Below, in pieces: positions 52,062-60,875 of a stretch of DNA of 64,000 nucleotides. The stretch's first letter is position 1. Each line of letters starts with the position of its first letter. A program made the translations under genes and the position numbers. Where the stretch lies: contig NZ_VLNR01000021.1 in NCBI RefSeq assembly GCF_007489275.1, positions 1 through 64,000 of the forward strand, in the 5' to 3' direction. Source of the stretch: Aquimarina algiphila. Lineage in GTDB: Bacteria; Bacteroidota; Bacteroidia; Flavobacteriales; Flavobacteriaceae. The notes under the pieces were generated by a model, which saw only the letters and a list, made by a program, of their open reading frames with translations, was not told the DNA's origin and did not search any database.

Positions 52062-53093
52062 ATGAAAAGAAAATATACATACCTCGTATTGTATGTCGCT
52101 GTCGTACAGTTTTGTTTTGGTCAGAAAAAAATCGAAGTTAATAATACCGATTTTACTATTGCTTTTGGAAGTTGTAATAAACAAAACAATCCGCAACCTT
52201 TTTGGAATGAAATATTAAAAAACACCCCTAATGTGTTCATTTGGGGAGGAGATAATATCTATGCGGATTCTGAAGATGTATTAAAAATAAAAAATGATTA
52301 TGCTCTTCAGAATAGTAATTCTGGGTATATGAAGCTAAAACAATCTGTACCAGTAATGGGAACATGGGATGATCATGATTATGGTAAAAATGATGCAGGA
52401 ATAGAGTGGAGTAAGAAAAAAGAAAGTCAGCAGTTGTTTTTAGATTTTTTGGAAGTATCAAAAGATAGCCCCAGAAGAACACAGCATGGAGTATACACGT
52501 CCCGAATATTTGAAATAGACAAAGGAAATATAAAGGTAATTGTTTTGGATACTCGATATTTTAGATCTCAGTTAAAGAAAAGTGCTAATAGTAATGGTCG
52601 CTATGAACCTTATGATAATAATGAGGGTACAATTTTGGGAGAAGAACAATGGAAATGGCTTGAAAAAGAATTAGAGAATAATTATTCTGATTTTGTTGTT
52701 ATTGTCACCAGTATTCAGTTTTTGTCTTCTGAACATGGTTTTGAAACCTGGGGTAATTTTCCTCATGAAGTAGCACGTCTTAAAGAGATACTATTAAATA
52801 AGAAGGTTAGAAATGCAATTTTACTAAGTGGAGACAGACATATTTCTGAATTTTCGATAACTAAGATACCAAGTCTAAAATATCCATTAATAGATTTTAC
52901 ATCAAGTGGATTAACACATTCGTATTCTGCATATAGAGGAGAATCTAATAAATATAGAATAGGTAATGTTGTTTCTATTCCGAGTTTTGGAGTTCTAAAA
53001 TTTGATTTTGATTCTTATGAAGTAACTATGCAAATTCGAGGAAAGAATAATGTTGTACTTCAAGAATTTAAGCAGCAATATCCCAAAGATTAA
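52062..53093 (+). CDS. PhoD-like alkaline phosphatase, exported, 343 aa
   Basis: Metallophosphatase of the PhoD family. A signal peptide ends near residue 20 (VVQFCFGQ). Metal-site motifs are IAFGSCNKQ, FIWGGDNIYAD, GTWDDHDYGKND and LLSGDRHISEFS. It is small for PhoD, with no separate N-terminal domain, a form common in Bacteroidota. It probably acts in the periplasm on phosphodiesters or phosphomonoesters. A perfect AAAGATTAATCTTT palindrome spans the stop codon and runs into T residues, which may serve as a weak terminator. Confidence 0.88.
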   Translation: MKRKYTYLVLYVAVVQFCFGQKKIEVNNTDFTIAFGSCNKQNNPQPFWNEILKNTPNVFIWGGDNIYADSEDVLKIKNDYALQNSNSGYMKLKQSVPVMGTWDDHDYGKNDAGIEWSKKKESQQLFLDFLEVSKDSPRRTQHGVYTSRIFEIDKGNIKVIVLDTRYFRSQLKKSANSNGRYEPYDNNEGTILGEEQWKWLEKELENNYSDFVVIVTSIQFLSSEHGFETWGNFPHEVARLKEILLNKKVRNAILLSGDRHISEFSITKIPSLKYPLIDFTSSGLTHSYSAYRGESNKYRIGNVVSIPSFGVLKFDFDSYEVTMQIRGKNNVVLQEFKQQYPKD

Positions 53094-53143
53094 TCTTTTT
53101 TTATATAATCTTCAAGAAGGTTACATATTCCTAATAATAATTC

Positions 53144-53173
53144 TTGTTTTTGAAGCTTTTATATATATTTTTG
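53144..53173 (+). promoter_or_regulatory. ndk promoter
   Basis: TTG (53144-53146), 19 bases, then TATTTTTG (53166-53173), close to the Bacteroidota consensus. It gives a leader of about 85 bases before ndk. Confidence 0.55.
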
Positions 53174-53265
53174 CACAAAAATTAAAAAATCGGGTTGTAA
53201 TATACCTAAATAATAATCTGAAATACTTTTAGATAAAGAAGTATATAGAAAGTAAAAAAAATACC

Positions 53266-53685
53266 ATGGCAACAAACAGAACTTTTACGATGCTTAAACC
53301 GGATGCGGTAAGAAAAGGATACATCGGAGCAATTCTTGAGCAGATTAACGCTTCAGGATTTAGAATTGTAGCAATGAAATTAACACAACTTACTACTGAC
53401 GATGCAAAAGCGTTTTATGCAGTACATAGCGAACGTCCTTTTTATGGTGAGCTTGTAGAATATATGACCAGCGGTCCTATTGTTGCTGCTATTTTAGAAA
53501 AAGAAAATGCAGTGGAAGATTTTAGAACTCTTATTGGAGCAACTAATCCAGAGGAAGCAGCAGAAGGTACTATACGTAAGAAATATGCAACTTCTATTAG
53601 TGAAAATGCAGTACACGGAAGTGATAGTGATGAAAATGCCGCTATCGAAGGAGCTTTTCATTTTTCTGGAAGAGAGCAATTCTAA
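53266..53685 (+). CDS. ndk: Nucleoside diphosphate kinase Ndk, 139 aa
   Basis: Transfers phosphate from ATP to nucleoside diphosphates through a phosphohistidine. The active-site histidine is H117 in NAVHGSDS. The opening [20 protein letters not shown] and the [16 protein letters not shown] block are fully typical, and 139 residues is the normal length. It is monocistronic with its own promoter and a terminator at 53710-53740. Confidence 0.97.
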   Translation: MATNRTFTMLKPDAVRKGYIGAILEQINASGFRIVAMKLTQLTTDDAKAFYAVHSERPFYGELVEYMTSGPIVAAILEKENAVEDFRTLIGATNPEEAAEGTIRKKYATSISENAVHGSDSDENAAIEGAFHFSGREQF

Positions 53686-53709
53686 AGATAAAATATTCAG
53701 AATTTTTTT

Positions 53710-53740
53710 AAAACCATTTCGTTTTCGGAATGGTTTTTTT
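53710..53740 (+). terminator. Intrinsic terminator after ndk
   Basis: AAAACCATT and AATGGTTTT form the stem around a T-rich loop, followed by T residues, 25 bases after the ndk stop. Confidence 0.88.
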
Positions 53741-53791
53741 GTTTATCATCTTCAAAAAATACGAAGTAATGTGATAAAAAATAATTTTTAT

Positions 53792-56347
53792 TTACCAAAA
53801 GACTCTGAAGCTAATATTGGGTGTAATTCCTAGAGAAAGGATGTCAGAGTTTATGAATTGATTATTTAGAGAATTTGTTGTTCTAAATTCTCGGTTTAGC
53901 AAATTCTTCCTATTATACAAATTAAGAATTGAAAGCCCAACACGATATTTGAAATTAGAATGTGATCTTAACTTAAAATCATAAATAGCAGAAAAATCTA
54001 ACCTATGATATTCGGGTAATGTATTACTATTAATTTCTCCAAATTCTAAGATTACAATTTCACCACTATCGTCAACTCCAGATACATTAGTGAAAGACTT
54101 ACCAGTATGCCATATCCAACCTAGAGAAAACTGAAAATTATTGATTTTGTAGAATTGAGACCATTTTACTGTATGTTCAATATTCCAATTACCAGGAAAA
54201 GATTCGTTATTGTTGATGTCCTCAAATGTATTGCGTGTATTAATATAGGAATAACTCACCCATGTTTTATAGTTTTTGAATCTCTTTTTAAGAAAAAGAT
54301 CAATTCCAAAGACTCGACTTTCTCCTACATGATATGTGTTATCAATAGGATTAATAAACCCTGCGGTTAATGTTGTAATGTCCTCGATTTGTTTATAGTA
54401 ACTATCAATGTCAATAAACCATTTATTTTTTCTAAAACTACTCCCGAATGTGTATTGATAACTTGTGACTATAGGAAATTGATCATCATTAGCTAATGTC
54501 CAAACCTGATTTTCTAAAGATAGATCACTGACCACAGATTCTTGTATCTGACTTGTTGCCTGACTACGGTATTCTGCACTGGTATTGATTTCCCAATTTT
54601 TGGTAATGTATTTTTGTAGAAAAACTCTGGGTTCAATAAAGGTTTTATCTAGTTCTGCGTAAAAATTAAAACGTAATCCGGTAGAAATAAAAAAGTTTTT
54701 TGGGTTTTCGAGTTTATATTCGGCGTATGCGGCATGGGTATTTAAAAAACGATCATCCTGATCCAAGACTAATTCATAACTGGGAGTAGCAGTTACAAAC
54801 GCGTATTTGATTGTATTGTTTGAAAACTGATATCCTCCCGAAACACTCTGGTAATCTGATATTTTGTAGTCCAATTCAAATTCTGCTCCAAAATCTGCGA
54901 CATTATTTTTTTTACTTTCAATTTCTGTTATTGCACCTAGATCTCTGGTAATGAATTGATAATTTAATAGATATTTGGTATAATATCCACTTACATTTTG
55001 AGAAAGATTTTTCGAATATGATTGATTCCAGCTAAAGTTATATCCCTCATTTTCGGTAACGAGGTTATCATTAAATGACTCTACATCATCACTTCTTCTA
55101 AAATCCAAATCATTTTTACTGTAAATAGTATTGAATTCTATTTTGTGATCATCAGATGGTTTTATGATTAGATTTGCATTATAATCTGCATAGAAAAAAT
55201 CATTAACTTCATCATTAAGCTCTACCGTTTCTGCAATTTTTGTATTCTGAAAAACGCGATCTGATAACTGTTTGTATGTAAAAGTTTCTAATACATCGGT
55301 ATATGATCTTCTCCCAGATAACTGAAGAGATACTTTGTCTTTTATGATTGGTATATGCGCAACAGCATCTACGTTAATCATATTAAAACCAGCTCCGCCC
55401 GTAAAACGATTAGAAACTTCATTTTCAGACTTAATATCCACTACACCGGCGATTCGATCTCCATATTTTGCGCTAACACCACTTTTTGAAAAATTTACCT
55501 CTTTAGCAACATAGGGATTGAAAGCTGATAGCATACCAAAAAGATGTCCTTGATGATATGTTTTTATACCGTTCCATAACACTAGGTTTTGATTTGGAGT
55601 ACTACCTCTTACAAAAAGACCAGAAGCTGTTTCAAAAGGGTTGTTAACTCCCGGGGTTAGTTGTATGCTCTGTAAAATATCAGGTTCAGTTCGACCAGGT
55701 AATACTTCAACATTGTCTAAGTCAATATTGATTATCTTTTTGTTTTGTGTAATTCCTTTAGCCAAATATTCCTGAATAAAAACTTCATCAAGAATTTCTT
55801 CCTGAGCTGCATGTATAAGGCGTATTTTGATACATTCTCCTGTTATAAATTGTTTGGTGTTTAAGACTCGTTGGCGAAATCCGGGAGCACTAATCAAAAT
55901 AACAGAATTAAACGATACTTCGTTCTTTTTAAAATATCCATTTTGGTCTGTTGTGATATTGGTGCGATCAGATTTAAAGAATATCCTAATATCTTTCAGA
56001 GGCTTGTTTTCTTCATCTAAAATATATCCACAAATTGAAAGCTTATCTTTTTGGTTGAAAGAACTAATAGTAACAAAGTTATTTCCTGTAATAGTAAATT
56101 GTAATTGTGTCTGTTTTTGTAGTTCTCGGGTAAGGGTTTCTATAGATATCTCTGGGTTAATGGTAATTGAAACTTTTTTGTTATCAATTAAGTTATCGAT
56201 ATAGGAAAATTTAAGATTGTAGAGATTTTCTATAATCGTAATGGTCTCTAATAGCGATTTGTTTTCTACAGTTATCCCTTTTGTTTCTTCCTGAGAAAAA
56301 ACAGATATATACCATAAAAAAAAACATACACATAAAAGTCTTGTCAT
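53792..56347 (-). CDS. TonB-dependent receptor with STN and carboxypeptidase-like domains, 851 aa
   Basis: Outer-membrane transducing receptor. Signal peptide MTRLLCVCFFLWYISVFSQ. STN domain (about 23-95, ITVENKSLLETITIIENLYN), carboxypeptidase-like regulatory domain (about 103-185, GYILDEENKPLKDIRIFF), then a plug (about 205-310) with LPGRTEPDILQSIQLTPGVN, LFVRGSTPNQNLVLWNGIK and FSKSGVSAKYGDRIAGVVDI. A barrel follows, ending SLGITPNISFRVFW. No SusD partner is present. The FecR gene stops 4 bases upstream, and the pair shares the GGTAGGG-N16-CGTT promoter at 57288. Its ligand is unknown; the three repeat lipoproteins across the divergent promoter are likely partners. Confidence 0.92.
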   Translation of the reverse strand: MTRLLCVCFFLWYISVFSQEETKGITVENKSLLETITIIENLYNLKFSYIDNLIDNKKVSITINPEISIETLTRELQKQTQLQFTITGNNFVTISSFNQKDKLSICGYILDEENKPLKDIRIFFKSDRTNITTDQNGYFKKNEVSFNSVILISAPGFRQRVLNTKQFITGECIKIRLIHAAQEEILDEVFIQEYLAKGITQNKKIINIDLDNVEVLPGRTEPDILQSIQLTPGVNNPFETASGLFVRGSTPNQNLVLWNGIKTYHQGHLFGMLSAFNPYVAKEVNFSKSGVSAKYGDRIAGVVDIKSENEVSNRFTGGAGFNMINVDAVAHIPIIKDKVSLQLSGRRSYTDVLETFTYKQLSDRVFQNTKIAETVELNDEVNDFFYADYNANLIIKPSDDHKIEFNTIYSKNDLDFRRSDDVESFNDNLVTENEGYNFSWNQSYSKNLSQNVSGYYTKYLLNYQFITRDLGAITEIESKKNNVADFGAEFELDYKISDYQSVSGGYQFSNNTIKYAFVTATPSYELVLDQDDRFLNTHAAYAEYKLENPKNFFISTGLRFNFYAELDKTFIEPRVFLQKYITKNWEINTSAEYRSQATSQIQESVVSDLSLENQVWTLANDDQFPIVTSYQYTFGSSFRKNKWFIDIDSYYKQIEDITTLTAGFINPIDNTYHVGESRVFGIDLFLKKRFKNYKTWVSYSYINTRNTFEDINNNESFPGNWNIEHTVKWSQFYKINNFQFSLGWIWHTGKSFTNVSGVDDSGEIVILEFGEINSNTLPEYHRLDFSAIYDFKLRSHSNFKYRVGLSILNLYNRKNLLNREFRTTNSLNNQFINSDILSLGITPNISFRVFW

Positions 56348-56351
56348 GCTA

Positions 56352-57266
56352 TTACTTTTCTAATACCACGGTCTTGCCATCTTGCGATACGCTATACTCC
56401 ATGCCTAAGGTACTAAAAACTGTTTTAAGAGCCACTTCCTTATTGTTATTAGGAAAAGTTCCTGTGTATATAGTTTTGAGATTTATGTTTTTTGTATTAA
56501 TATCTAAATTATATTGTTCTTCTAACTCATCGAATACATACTTTATAGGTGTACTTCTAAATGAGCTTGTATTTGTAAGCCATGAAGGTTCATTAGACTC
56601 AAAAGTCCATTGTTCAGGATTACTATTATTTAAATTTCTATATCCTTTTCCTGCCGTAAGAATTTCTTCGTTTTTAAGATTGCTTACACTAACCTTACCT
56701 TCATAACAAGCAACTTCGAAGAAATTGTTTTGTGATTGTACATTAAATTGTGTTCCTAATACAGATACTTCTCCATTTTTGGTTGAAACAGTAAATTTAC
56801 TTCCTTTTTTAACTTTGAAATATGCTTCTCCTTTTAATGTTACGGTTCTGTTTTCATTCCAGCTATCACTGTCAAAATTTGCAGTAGATTTAGCATTAAG
56901 AATCATTTCGGATCCATCAGGTAAAGTAACCGCTAATTGTTCTCCGTAATCAGATGAGAAAGAATCATTAGAATTAAATAAAAATAACCCTAAAATAATT
57001 GCGATTGAAGCTGCTACCGCTGTGTATGGCCATAATTTTATAACTAAACCAGAGTTCTTATTCGTCGTGCTATTTCGTTTAGATTTTAAAGTGTGAAGTT
57101 CTTCTTCAACATCATAATCTTTTAGATCCAAAGCATCTGCACCCGCCATTATCTTTACATAATATTCATATTCAGGATGAGACTTAAATTCACGAAGTTC
57201 CTCTTCAGAAAGCTCTCCGCTAATCCATCTGGATAAGAAAATATCGTCTTTTTTATCGTCTAACAT
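56352..57266 (-). CDS. FecR-type anti-sigma factor, 304 aa
   Basis: Single-span anti-sigma factor. Residues 1-70 are the cytoplasmic sigma-binding part (IFLSRWISGELSEEELREF), and the membrane helix is about 75-97. The periplasmic FecR domain (about 105-205) shows LAVTLPDGSEMILNAKSTANF, VTLKGEAYFKVKKGSKFTV and VSVLGTQFNVQ. A C-terminal DUF4974/STN-like domain (about 235-302, TPIKYVFDELEEQYNLDI) follows. It sits between the ECF sigma gene and the receptor, as in FecI-FecR-FecA systems. A GGTAGGG-N16-CGTT promoter lies 21 bases before its start, so it is expressed separately from the sigma gene. Confidence 0.92.
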   Translation of the reverse strand: MLDDKKDDIFLSRWISGELSEEELREFKSHPEYEYYVKIMAGADALDLKDYDVEEELHTLKSKRNSTTNKNSGLVIKLWPYTAVAASIAIILGLFLFNSNDSFSSDYGEQLAVTLPDGSEMILNAKSTANFDSDSWNENRTVTLKGEAYFKVKKGSKFTVSTKNGEVSVLGTQFNVQSQNNFFEVACYEGKVSVSNLKNEEILTAGKGYRNLNNSNPEQWTFESNEPSWLTNTSSFRSTPIKYVFDELEEQYNLDINTKNINLKTIYTGTFPNNNKEVALKTVFSTLGMEYSVSQDGKTVVLEK

Positions 57267-57287
57267 AACTTCGGTTATATATATGTG

Positions 57288-57314
57288 AACGTTTCATTTG
57301 CTAATTACCCTACC
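57288..57314 (-). promoter_or_regulatory. ECF-type promoter, site 1 (fecR-receptor operon)
   Basis: Minus strand: GGTAGGG (57308-57314), exactly 16 bases, CGTT (57288-57291), then 21 bases to the FecR start codon. This is one of four sites with identical boxes and spacing. Confidence 0.8.
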
Positions 57315-57405
57315 TTTTATTTGTAAAAAGATTGAATTTTTAATTTTTACTACCATAAAAAACTATTTTTAAGTATTTTATGTTGCGACATCTTTGTATT
57401 TAATA

Positions 57406-57927
57406 TTAAATATTTCCTATTTTTTTTCGTAAGGCTAATAATGCCTTATGCATTAATTTCTCTATAGCTTTTACAGATACATCTGATAATTCTGCAATTT
57501 CTTTATAAGTCTTTTTGTCTATCCTACTCAAAAGAAATACTTCTCTTTGTCGTTCTGGTAAATCAGCGATCGCACTTTTTAGTTTCTCCATATATTCTTT
57601 TTCTAAGATGACAAATTCTGGAGATTCATGGTTAATATCGGTTTTACGCTGTACTATATAATCTTTGTACTTGAATTTTACTTTTTGATGACGTGTATTG
57701 CTAATGCCTAAGTTAGTAGCAATAGTATAGACATAACTTTTTGCTTTGTCAATAGGTACTTTAGAGCAATTATTCCACAGTTTGATAAATGCATCCTGAA
57801 CGATATCTTCTGCTTGCTCCATATCTCCAAATTTATAATAGATATAGTTTCTCAAAGATTTAGAGTGGTTTTTAAAAAACCTGTCAAAAGCATTTTCGTT
57901 ACATGTAGAATTTTTATTATCAGACAT
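57406..57927 (-). CDS. ECF RNA polymerase sigma factor, 173 aa
   Basis: FecI-like sigma factor. Region 2 (about 10-85) shows FDRFFKNHSKSLRNYIYYKFG and the EQAEDIVQDAFIKLWNN core-binding helix. Region 4 (about 115-168) shows LPERQREVFLLSRIDKKTYKEIAE and a recognition helix VSVKAIEKLMHKAL. It is followed by its FecR partner and TonB receptor. Its own promoter is of the housekeeping type (TTTG-N19-TAGATTTG at 57950-57980), while the downstream genes and three divergent lipoprotein genes carry GGTAGGG-N16-CGTT, the likely target of this factor. Confidence 0.93.
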   Translation of the reverse strand: MSDNKNSTCNENAFDRFFKNHSKSLRNYIYYKFGDMEQAEDIVQDAFIKLWNNCSKVPIDKAKSYVYTIATNLGISNTRHQKVKFKYKDYIVQRKTDINHESPEFVILEKEYMEKLKSAIADLPERQREVFLLSRIDKKTYKEIAELSDVSVKAIEKLMHKALLALRKKIGNI

Positions 57928-57949
57928 TGGGGAGGTAAAATATATTTTT

Positions 57950-57980
57950 CAAATCTAGATTTTTTTTTCAAGCTATCAAA
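57950..57980 (-). promoter_or_regulatory. Sigma-A promoter of the ECF sigma gene
   Basis: Minus strand: TTTG (57977-57980), exactly 19 bases, TAGATTTG (57950-57957); full consensus. It gives a leader of about 15-20 bases before the sigma start codon. Confidence 0.7.
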
Positions 57981-58004
57981 AATAAAAAAATTAAAGTATG
58001 CTAG

Positions 58005-58031
58005 GGTAGGGTGTTCTTTTTTTGAGTCGTT
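58005..58031 (+). promoter_or_regulatory. ECF-type promoter, site 2 (first repeat lipoprotein)
   Basis: GGTAGGG (58005-58011), 16 bases, CGTT (58028-58031), followed by TCATTT. The start codon is 58 bases downstream. Confidence 0.8.
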
Positions 58032-58089
58032 TCATTTTAGAGAAGTAGAAAAGGACTTCTAAAATTAATAACTCAAAAAATTACACACA

Positions 58090-59241
58090 ATGAAAAAAAT
58101 TGGTATTTGGTATTTTTTAATACTTTCACTTTTATTAGGGTTTACATCTTGTGATGATGAAACAGAAGATTTTGATAATGATCCAAAAGTAGAGATTGTT
58201 ATCGATAATAAAGAAGGAAGCGCGGTCTATAGTTTTGAAGCTAAAACAATCGGTATTGATGATAATGCACAAGTGATTTGGTCTGTGGATGGAAAAGACA
58301 TAGAAGGAGAAGATCAACAAAATATCATTAACCAAATCTTAGATTATTTATTTAAACCAGGAAAACATACAATCTGTGTTAGGGTAATAACAGAACAACG
58401 AACAATAGAAGCTTGTGCAGAGATTAATGTAGATGTGGATCAAAACAACCCATGTCCAGATTTATTTTTTAAAGCTAAGCGTTATCAAGGGCCGTTTACA
58501 TATAAGTTTATAGCAAATTTTGAAGGAGTTGAAAATGCATCCTATGAATGGTCTGTTAATGGAGAATTGGTTCAGGAAGCTTCACAAAATGATAATCAAT
58601 ATCTTATTTATAATTTTGAGCAGGCTGGAGAATACGAGGTGTGTATCATGACCGAAACACCAGATTGTCCTCAAGGAGTGTCCTACTGTAAAGTCATTGA
58701 GGTAAAAGACGATAATAATGGATTATGCCCAGAGTTATCTTTTATTACTGAAGGGAATTTGTTGTTTGCTAATTTTCCTGAAATGGAAGAATTGGAAGCT
58801 TATGAATGGTTTGTAGATGGTCAATTAGTAGAAACTGAATCTCTTCAGAATCAAGATCGTGATGATTTACTTAATTTAGAATCTTACAATCCAGGAACAT
58901 ATACGGTTTGTATTAAAGCAGAAACACCAGATTGCCCTAATGGGACAGAATTTTGTAAAGAAGTTGTTATACCAGAACCTAAGCCAATAGATTGTTCTGT
59001 ATTTGATTTGGTAAACTTTAAAGATAAAGCAGCTGTAGCAGGTGCTATATCTATTACAGATATTGATCCTAATTCTGTGGTTTGGACCATCGATGGCACA
59101 GTAATTACTCCAATAACACCTAGAGTTGCCCGACTTACGGATCATGTTACTCAACCGGGAAAATACGAGATTTGCTATAAAGCTGTTTCTCCAACATGTG
59201 GGACTCTCGAGAAATGTATCGAAATTGATTATAAAGGGTAA
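58090..59241 (+). CDS. Lipoprotein of four cysteine-bearing PKD-like repeats, 383 aa
   Basis: Lipobox LGFTSC, C21, then an acidic linker. The rest is four repeats of about 85 residues. Each opens with a C-P-x-L/E-x-F-type strand (the first with KVEIVID), has a central Y/V-x-W-x-V-D/N-G turn, and in most copies closes with G-x-Y-x-V-C-I-K-x-E-T-P-D-C-P-x-G-x-x-x-C-K. The W-x-V-D-G core and strand spacing recall PKD or Ig-like domains; the paired cysteines suggest disulfides within each repeat. It is probably surface or periplasmic. The first repeat is nearly identical to that of the next gene, marking a tandem duplication. Function is unknown; binding or receptor partner is inferred. Confidence 0.85.
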   Translation: MKKIGIWYFLILSLLLGFTSCDDETEDFDNDPKVEIVIDNKEGSAVYSFEAKTIGIDDNAQVIWSVDGKDIEGEDQQNIINQILDYLFKPGKHTICVRVITEQRTIEACAEINVDVDQNNPCPDLFFKAKRYQGPFTYKFIANFEGVENASYEWSVNGELVQEASQNDNQYLIYNFEQAGEYEVCIMTETPDCPQGVSYCKVIEVKDDNNGLCPELSFITEGNLLFANFPEMEELEAYEWFVDGQLVETESLQNQDRDDLLNLESYNPGTYTVCIKAETPDCPNGTEFCKEVVIPEPKPIDCSVFDLVNFKDKAAVAGAISITDIDPNSVVWTIDGTVITPITPRVARLTDHVTQPGKYEICYKAVSPTCGTLEKCIEIDYKG

Positions 59242-59294
59242 TGTGTAGAAAATCATAGTGATTTTTCTATATAATATATTATTTATATAAAATC

Positions 59295-59332
59295 AAAAGA
59301 AGGTTATGTATATATATGTAACCTTCTTTTTT
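59295..59332 (+). terminator. Intrinsic terminator
   Basis: AAAAGAAGGTTA (59295-59306) pairs with TAACCTTCTTTT (59319-59330), followed by T. It separates the first and second repeat lipoprotein genes, which therefore have separate transcripts. Confidence 0.88.
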
Positions 59333-59382
59333 ATTGATTATCAATTAATTATATAGGTTTTGTCTGTTTTTTTTAATAAGGT

Positions 59383-59409
59383 GGTAGGGGAATTCCCCCT
59401 TGATGCGTT
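59383..59409 (+). promoter_or_regulatory. ECF-type promoter, site 3 (second repeat lipoprotein)
   Basis: GGTAGGG (59383-59389), 16 bases, CGTT (59406-59409), followed by TCATAA as at site 2. The start codon is 69 bases downstream. Confidence 0.8.
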
Positions 59410-59478
59410 TCATAAATGTACGGCAAATAGAAAGCCAATTTTAAATTAATAATTGAATAACCCCTAAAATCAAATACA

Positions 59479-60639
59479 ATGAAAAAACTTAGAATTTGGT
59501 ATACATTGATGCTTTCGCTTTTATTGGGATTTATTTCTTGTGAACAAACAGAAGATTTTGATAACGAACCCAAAGTAGAGATTGTTATAGATAATCAGGA
59601 AGGGAGTGGAGTGTATAGCTTCGAAGCTAAAACCATAGGTATGAGTGATAATGCGCAAGTCATTTGGTCTGTGGATGGGAAAGAAATTGAAGGAGAAGAT
59701 CAAGAAAATATTATCAATCAGATTTTGGATTATTTATTTAAGCCAGGTAGTCATACCATTTGTGTTAAAGTAATAACCGATCAACGTACAATAGAAGCTT
59801 GTACAGAAATAGAGGTTGAGGTTGATGAAAATGACCCTTGTCCAGACCTGTTTTTTAAGACTAGACAATATGAAAGGCCATCTACATATAAGTTTATTGC
59901 AGATTTTGATGGTGTAGAAGAAGCTTCTTATGAATGGTTTATTAATGGTGATTTAGTAAAAGATACTTCAGAGAATGGAAATAACTATTTGATTTGGAAC
60001 TTCAAAGAAGCAGGAAGATATGAAGTATGTATGAAGACTGAGACTCCAGATTGTCCTCTAGGAACATCATATTGTAAAGTGATTGAAATTGAGGAATCTG
60101 ATTTAGTGTGTCCAGAAGTTTCTTTTACAAAAGAAATGGAGCCAGGGACTTTTGGCACCTATACTTTTGAAGCGCAAATAGAAAGTAATGATGATGTGGC
60201 AGAAATTAAGTGGTATGTAAATGGTGATCTTGTAGAATCTCCTACAGACCCGCAAGTAGGAAATAGAACGCTATATTACCAGTTTGGTTCTGGAGCTCAT
60301 GAAGTATGTCTTAAGGTAACTACTCAAAATTGTCCAGAAGGGATTAAATATTGCAAAGAAATTAGAGTAGGAGATTGTCCGGATCTTTTCTTTGAGCCAG
60401 AAAGAGATGGAGATAAGAATGCATATTATTTTTACCCTAGAGCTTTTGATGGTATAGATGATGTTGTTCTAGAATGGTTTGTCGATGAGCAATACGTAGG
60501 AAGATCTCCAGAGTTTCCACACAACAATCCGTATTATTATGAGTTTGATGGACCTGGTAGATACGAAGTGTGTTTAATGATCGAAACTCCAGAATGTCCA
60601 AATGGAACTTCATTCTGTAAAGTAATAGAATTTGAATAA
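59479..60639 (+). CDS. Lipoprotein of four cysteine-bearing PKD-like repeats, paralogue, 386 aa
   Basis: Lipobox LGFISC, C21. It has the same four-repeat plan as the gene before it. Repeats 1 and 2 are close copies (VIDNQEGSGVYSFEAKTIG against VIDNKEGSAVYSFEAKTIG). Repeats 3 and 4 have diverged, the last being GDCPDLFFEPERDG to CKVIEFE and more regular than its counterpart. Cysteine positions of repeats 2-4 are conserved (VC-x7-CP-x5-C). This pattern suggests duplication followed by diversification of the distal, outward repeats, as in ligand-binding surface proteins. It has its own ECF-type promoter and a terminator at 60689-60723. Confidence 0.85.
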   Translation: MKKLRIWYTLMLSLLLGFISCEQTEDFDNEPKVEIVIDNQEGSGVYSFEAKTIGMSDNAQVIWSVDGKEIEGEDQENIINQILDYLFKPGSHTICVKVITDQRTIEACTEIEVEVDENDPCPDLFFKTRQYERPSTYKFIADFDGVEEASYEWFINGDLVKDTSENGNNYLIWNFKEAGRYEVCMKTETPDCPLGTSYCKVIEIEESDLVCPEVSFTKEMEPGTFGTYTFEAQIESNDDVAEIKWYVNGDLVESPTDPQVGNRTLYYQFGSGAHEVCLKVTTQNCPEGIKYCKEIRVGDCPDLFFEPERDGDKNAYYFYPRAFDGIDDVVLEWFVDEQYVGRSPEFPHNNPYYYEFDGPGRYEVCLMIETPECPNGTSFCKVIEFE

Positions 60640-60688
60640 TAAAAATATATAATTAATTAAGTTGTTTAGGTTAGATTAATTAGGTTGA

Positions 60689-60723
60689 TTTCCCTGAAAG
60701 TATGGCCATTACTTTCGGGGAAT
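60689..60723 (+). terminator. Intrinsic terminator-like hairpin
   Basis: TTTCCC-T-GAAAGTA pairs with TACTTTC-G-GGGAA around a short loop, followed by TTTCATT. It lies 50 bases after the second repeat lipoprotein gene. Confidence 0.7.
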
Positions 60724-60826
60724 TTCATTATTGAATTCTACTTTTGAAGGTATAATCTTATATGTTTTTTTGATTGTGATTATATTTTTATACTTTCATG
60801 ACCTATTGATTATCTTAAAAATAAGA

Positions 60827-60853
60827 GGTAGGGTAAATATGTTTTTAAACGTT
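60827..60853 (+). promoter_or_regulatory. ECF-type promoter, site 4 (third repeat lipoprotein)
   Basis: GGTAGGG (60827-60833), 16 bases, CGTT (60850-60853), then 22 bases to the TTG start, nearly the same distance as at site 1. Confidence 0.8.
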
Positions 60854-60875
60854 ATATATATAAGAACCAGTCATA

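Noticed and set aside
53085-53098. Terminator AAAGATTAATCTTT after the PhoD-like gene
   Set aside because: Perfect palindrome next to a T run, but with no loop and very low stability; mentioned with the gene instead of as a separate feature.
53507-53833. 108-codon plus-strand ORF overlapping the end of ndk
   Set aside because: It is out of frame with ndk, runs through the terminator and into the 3' end of the TonB receptor gene; no protein-like pattern.
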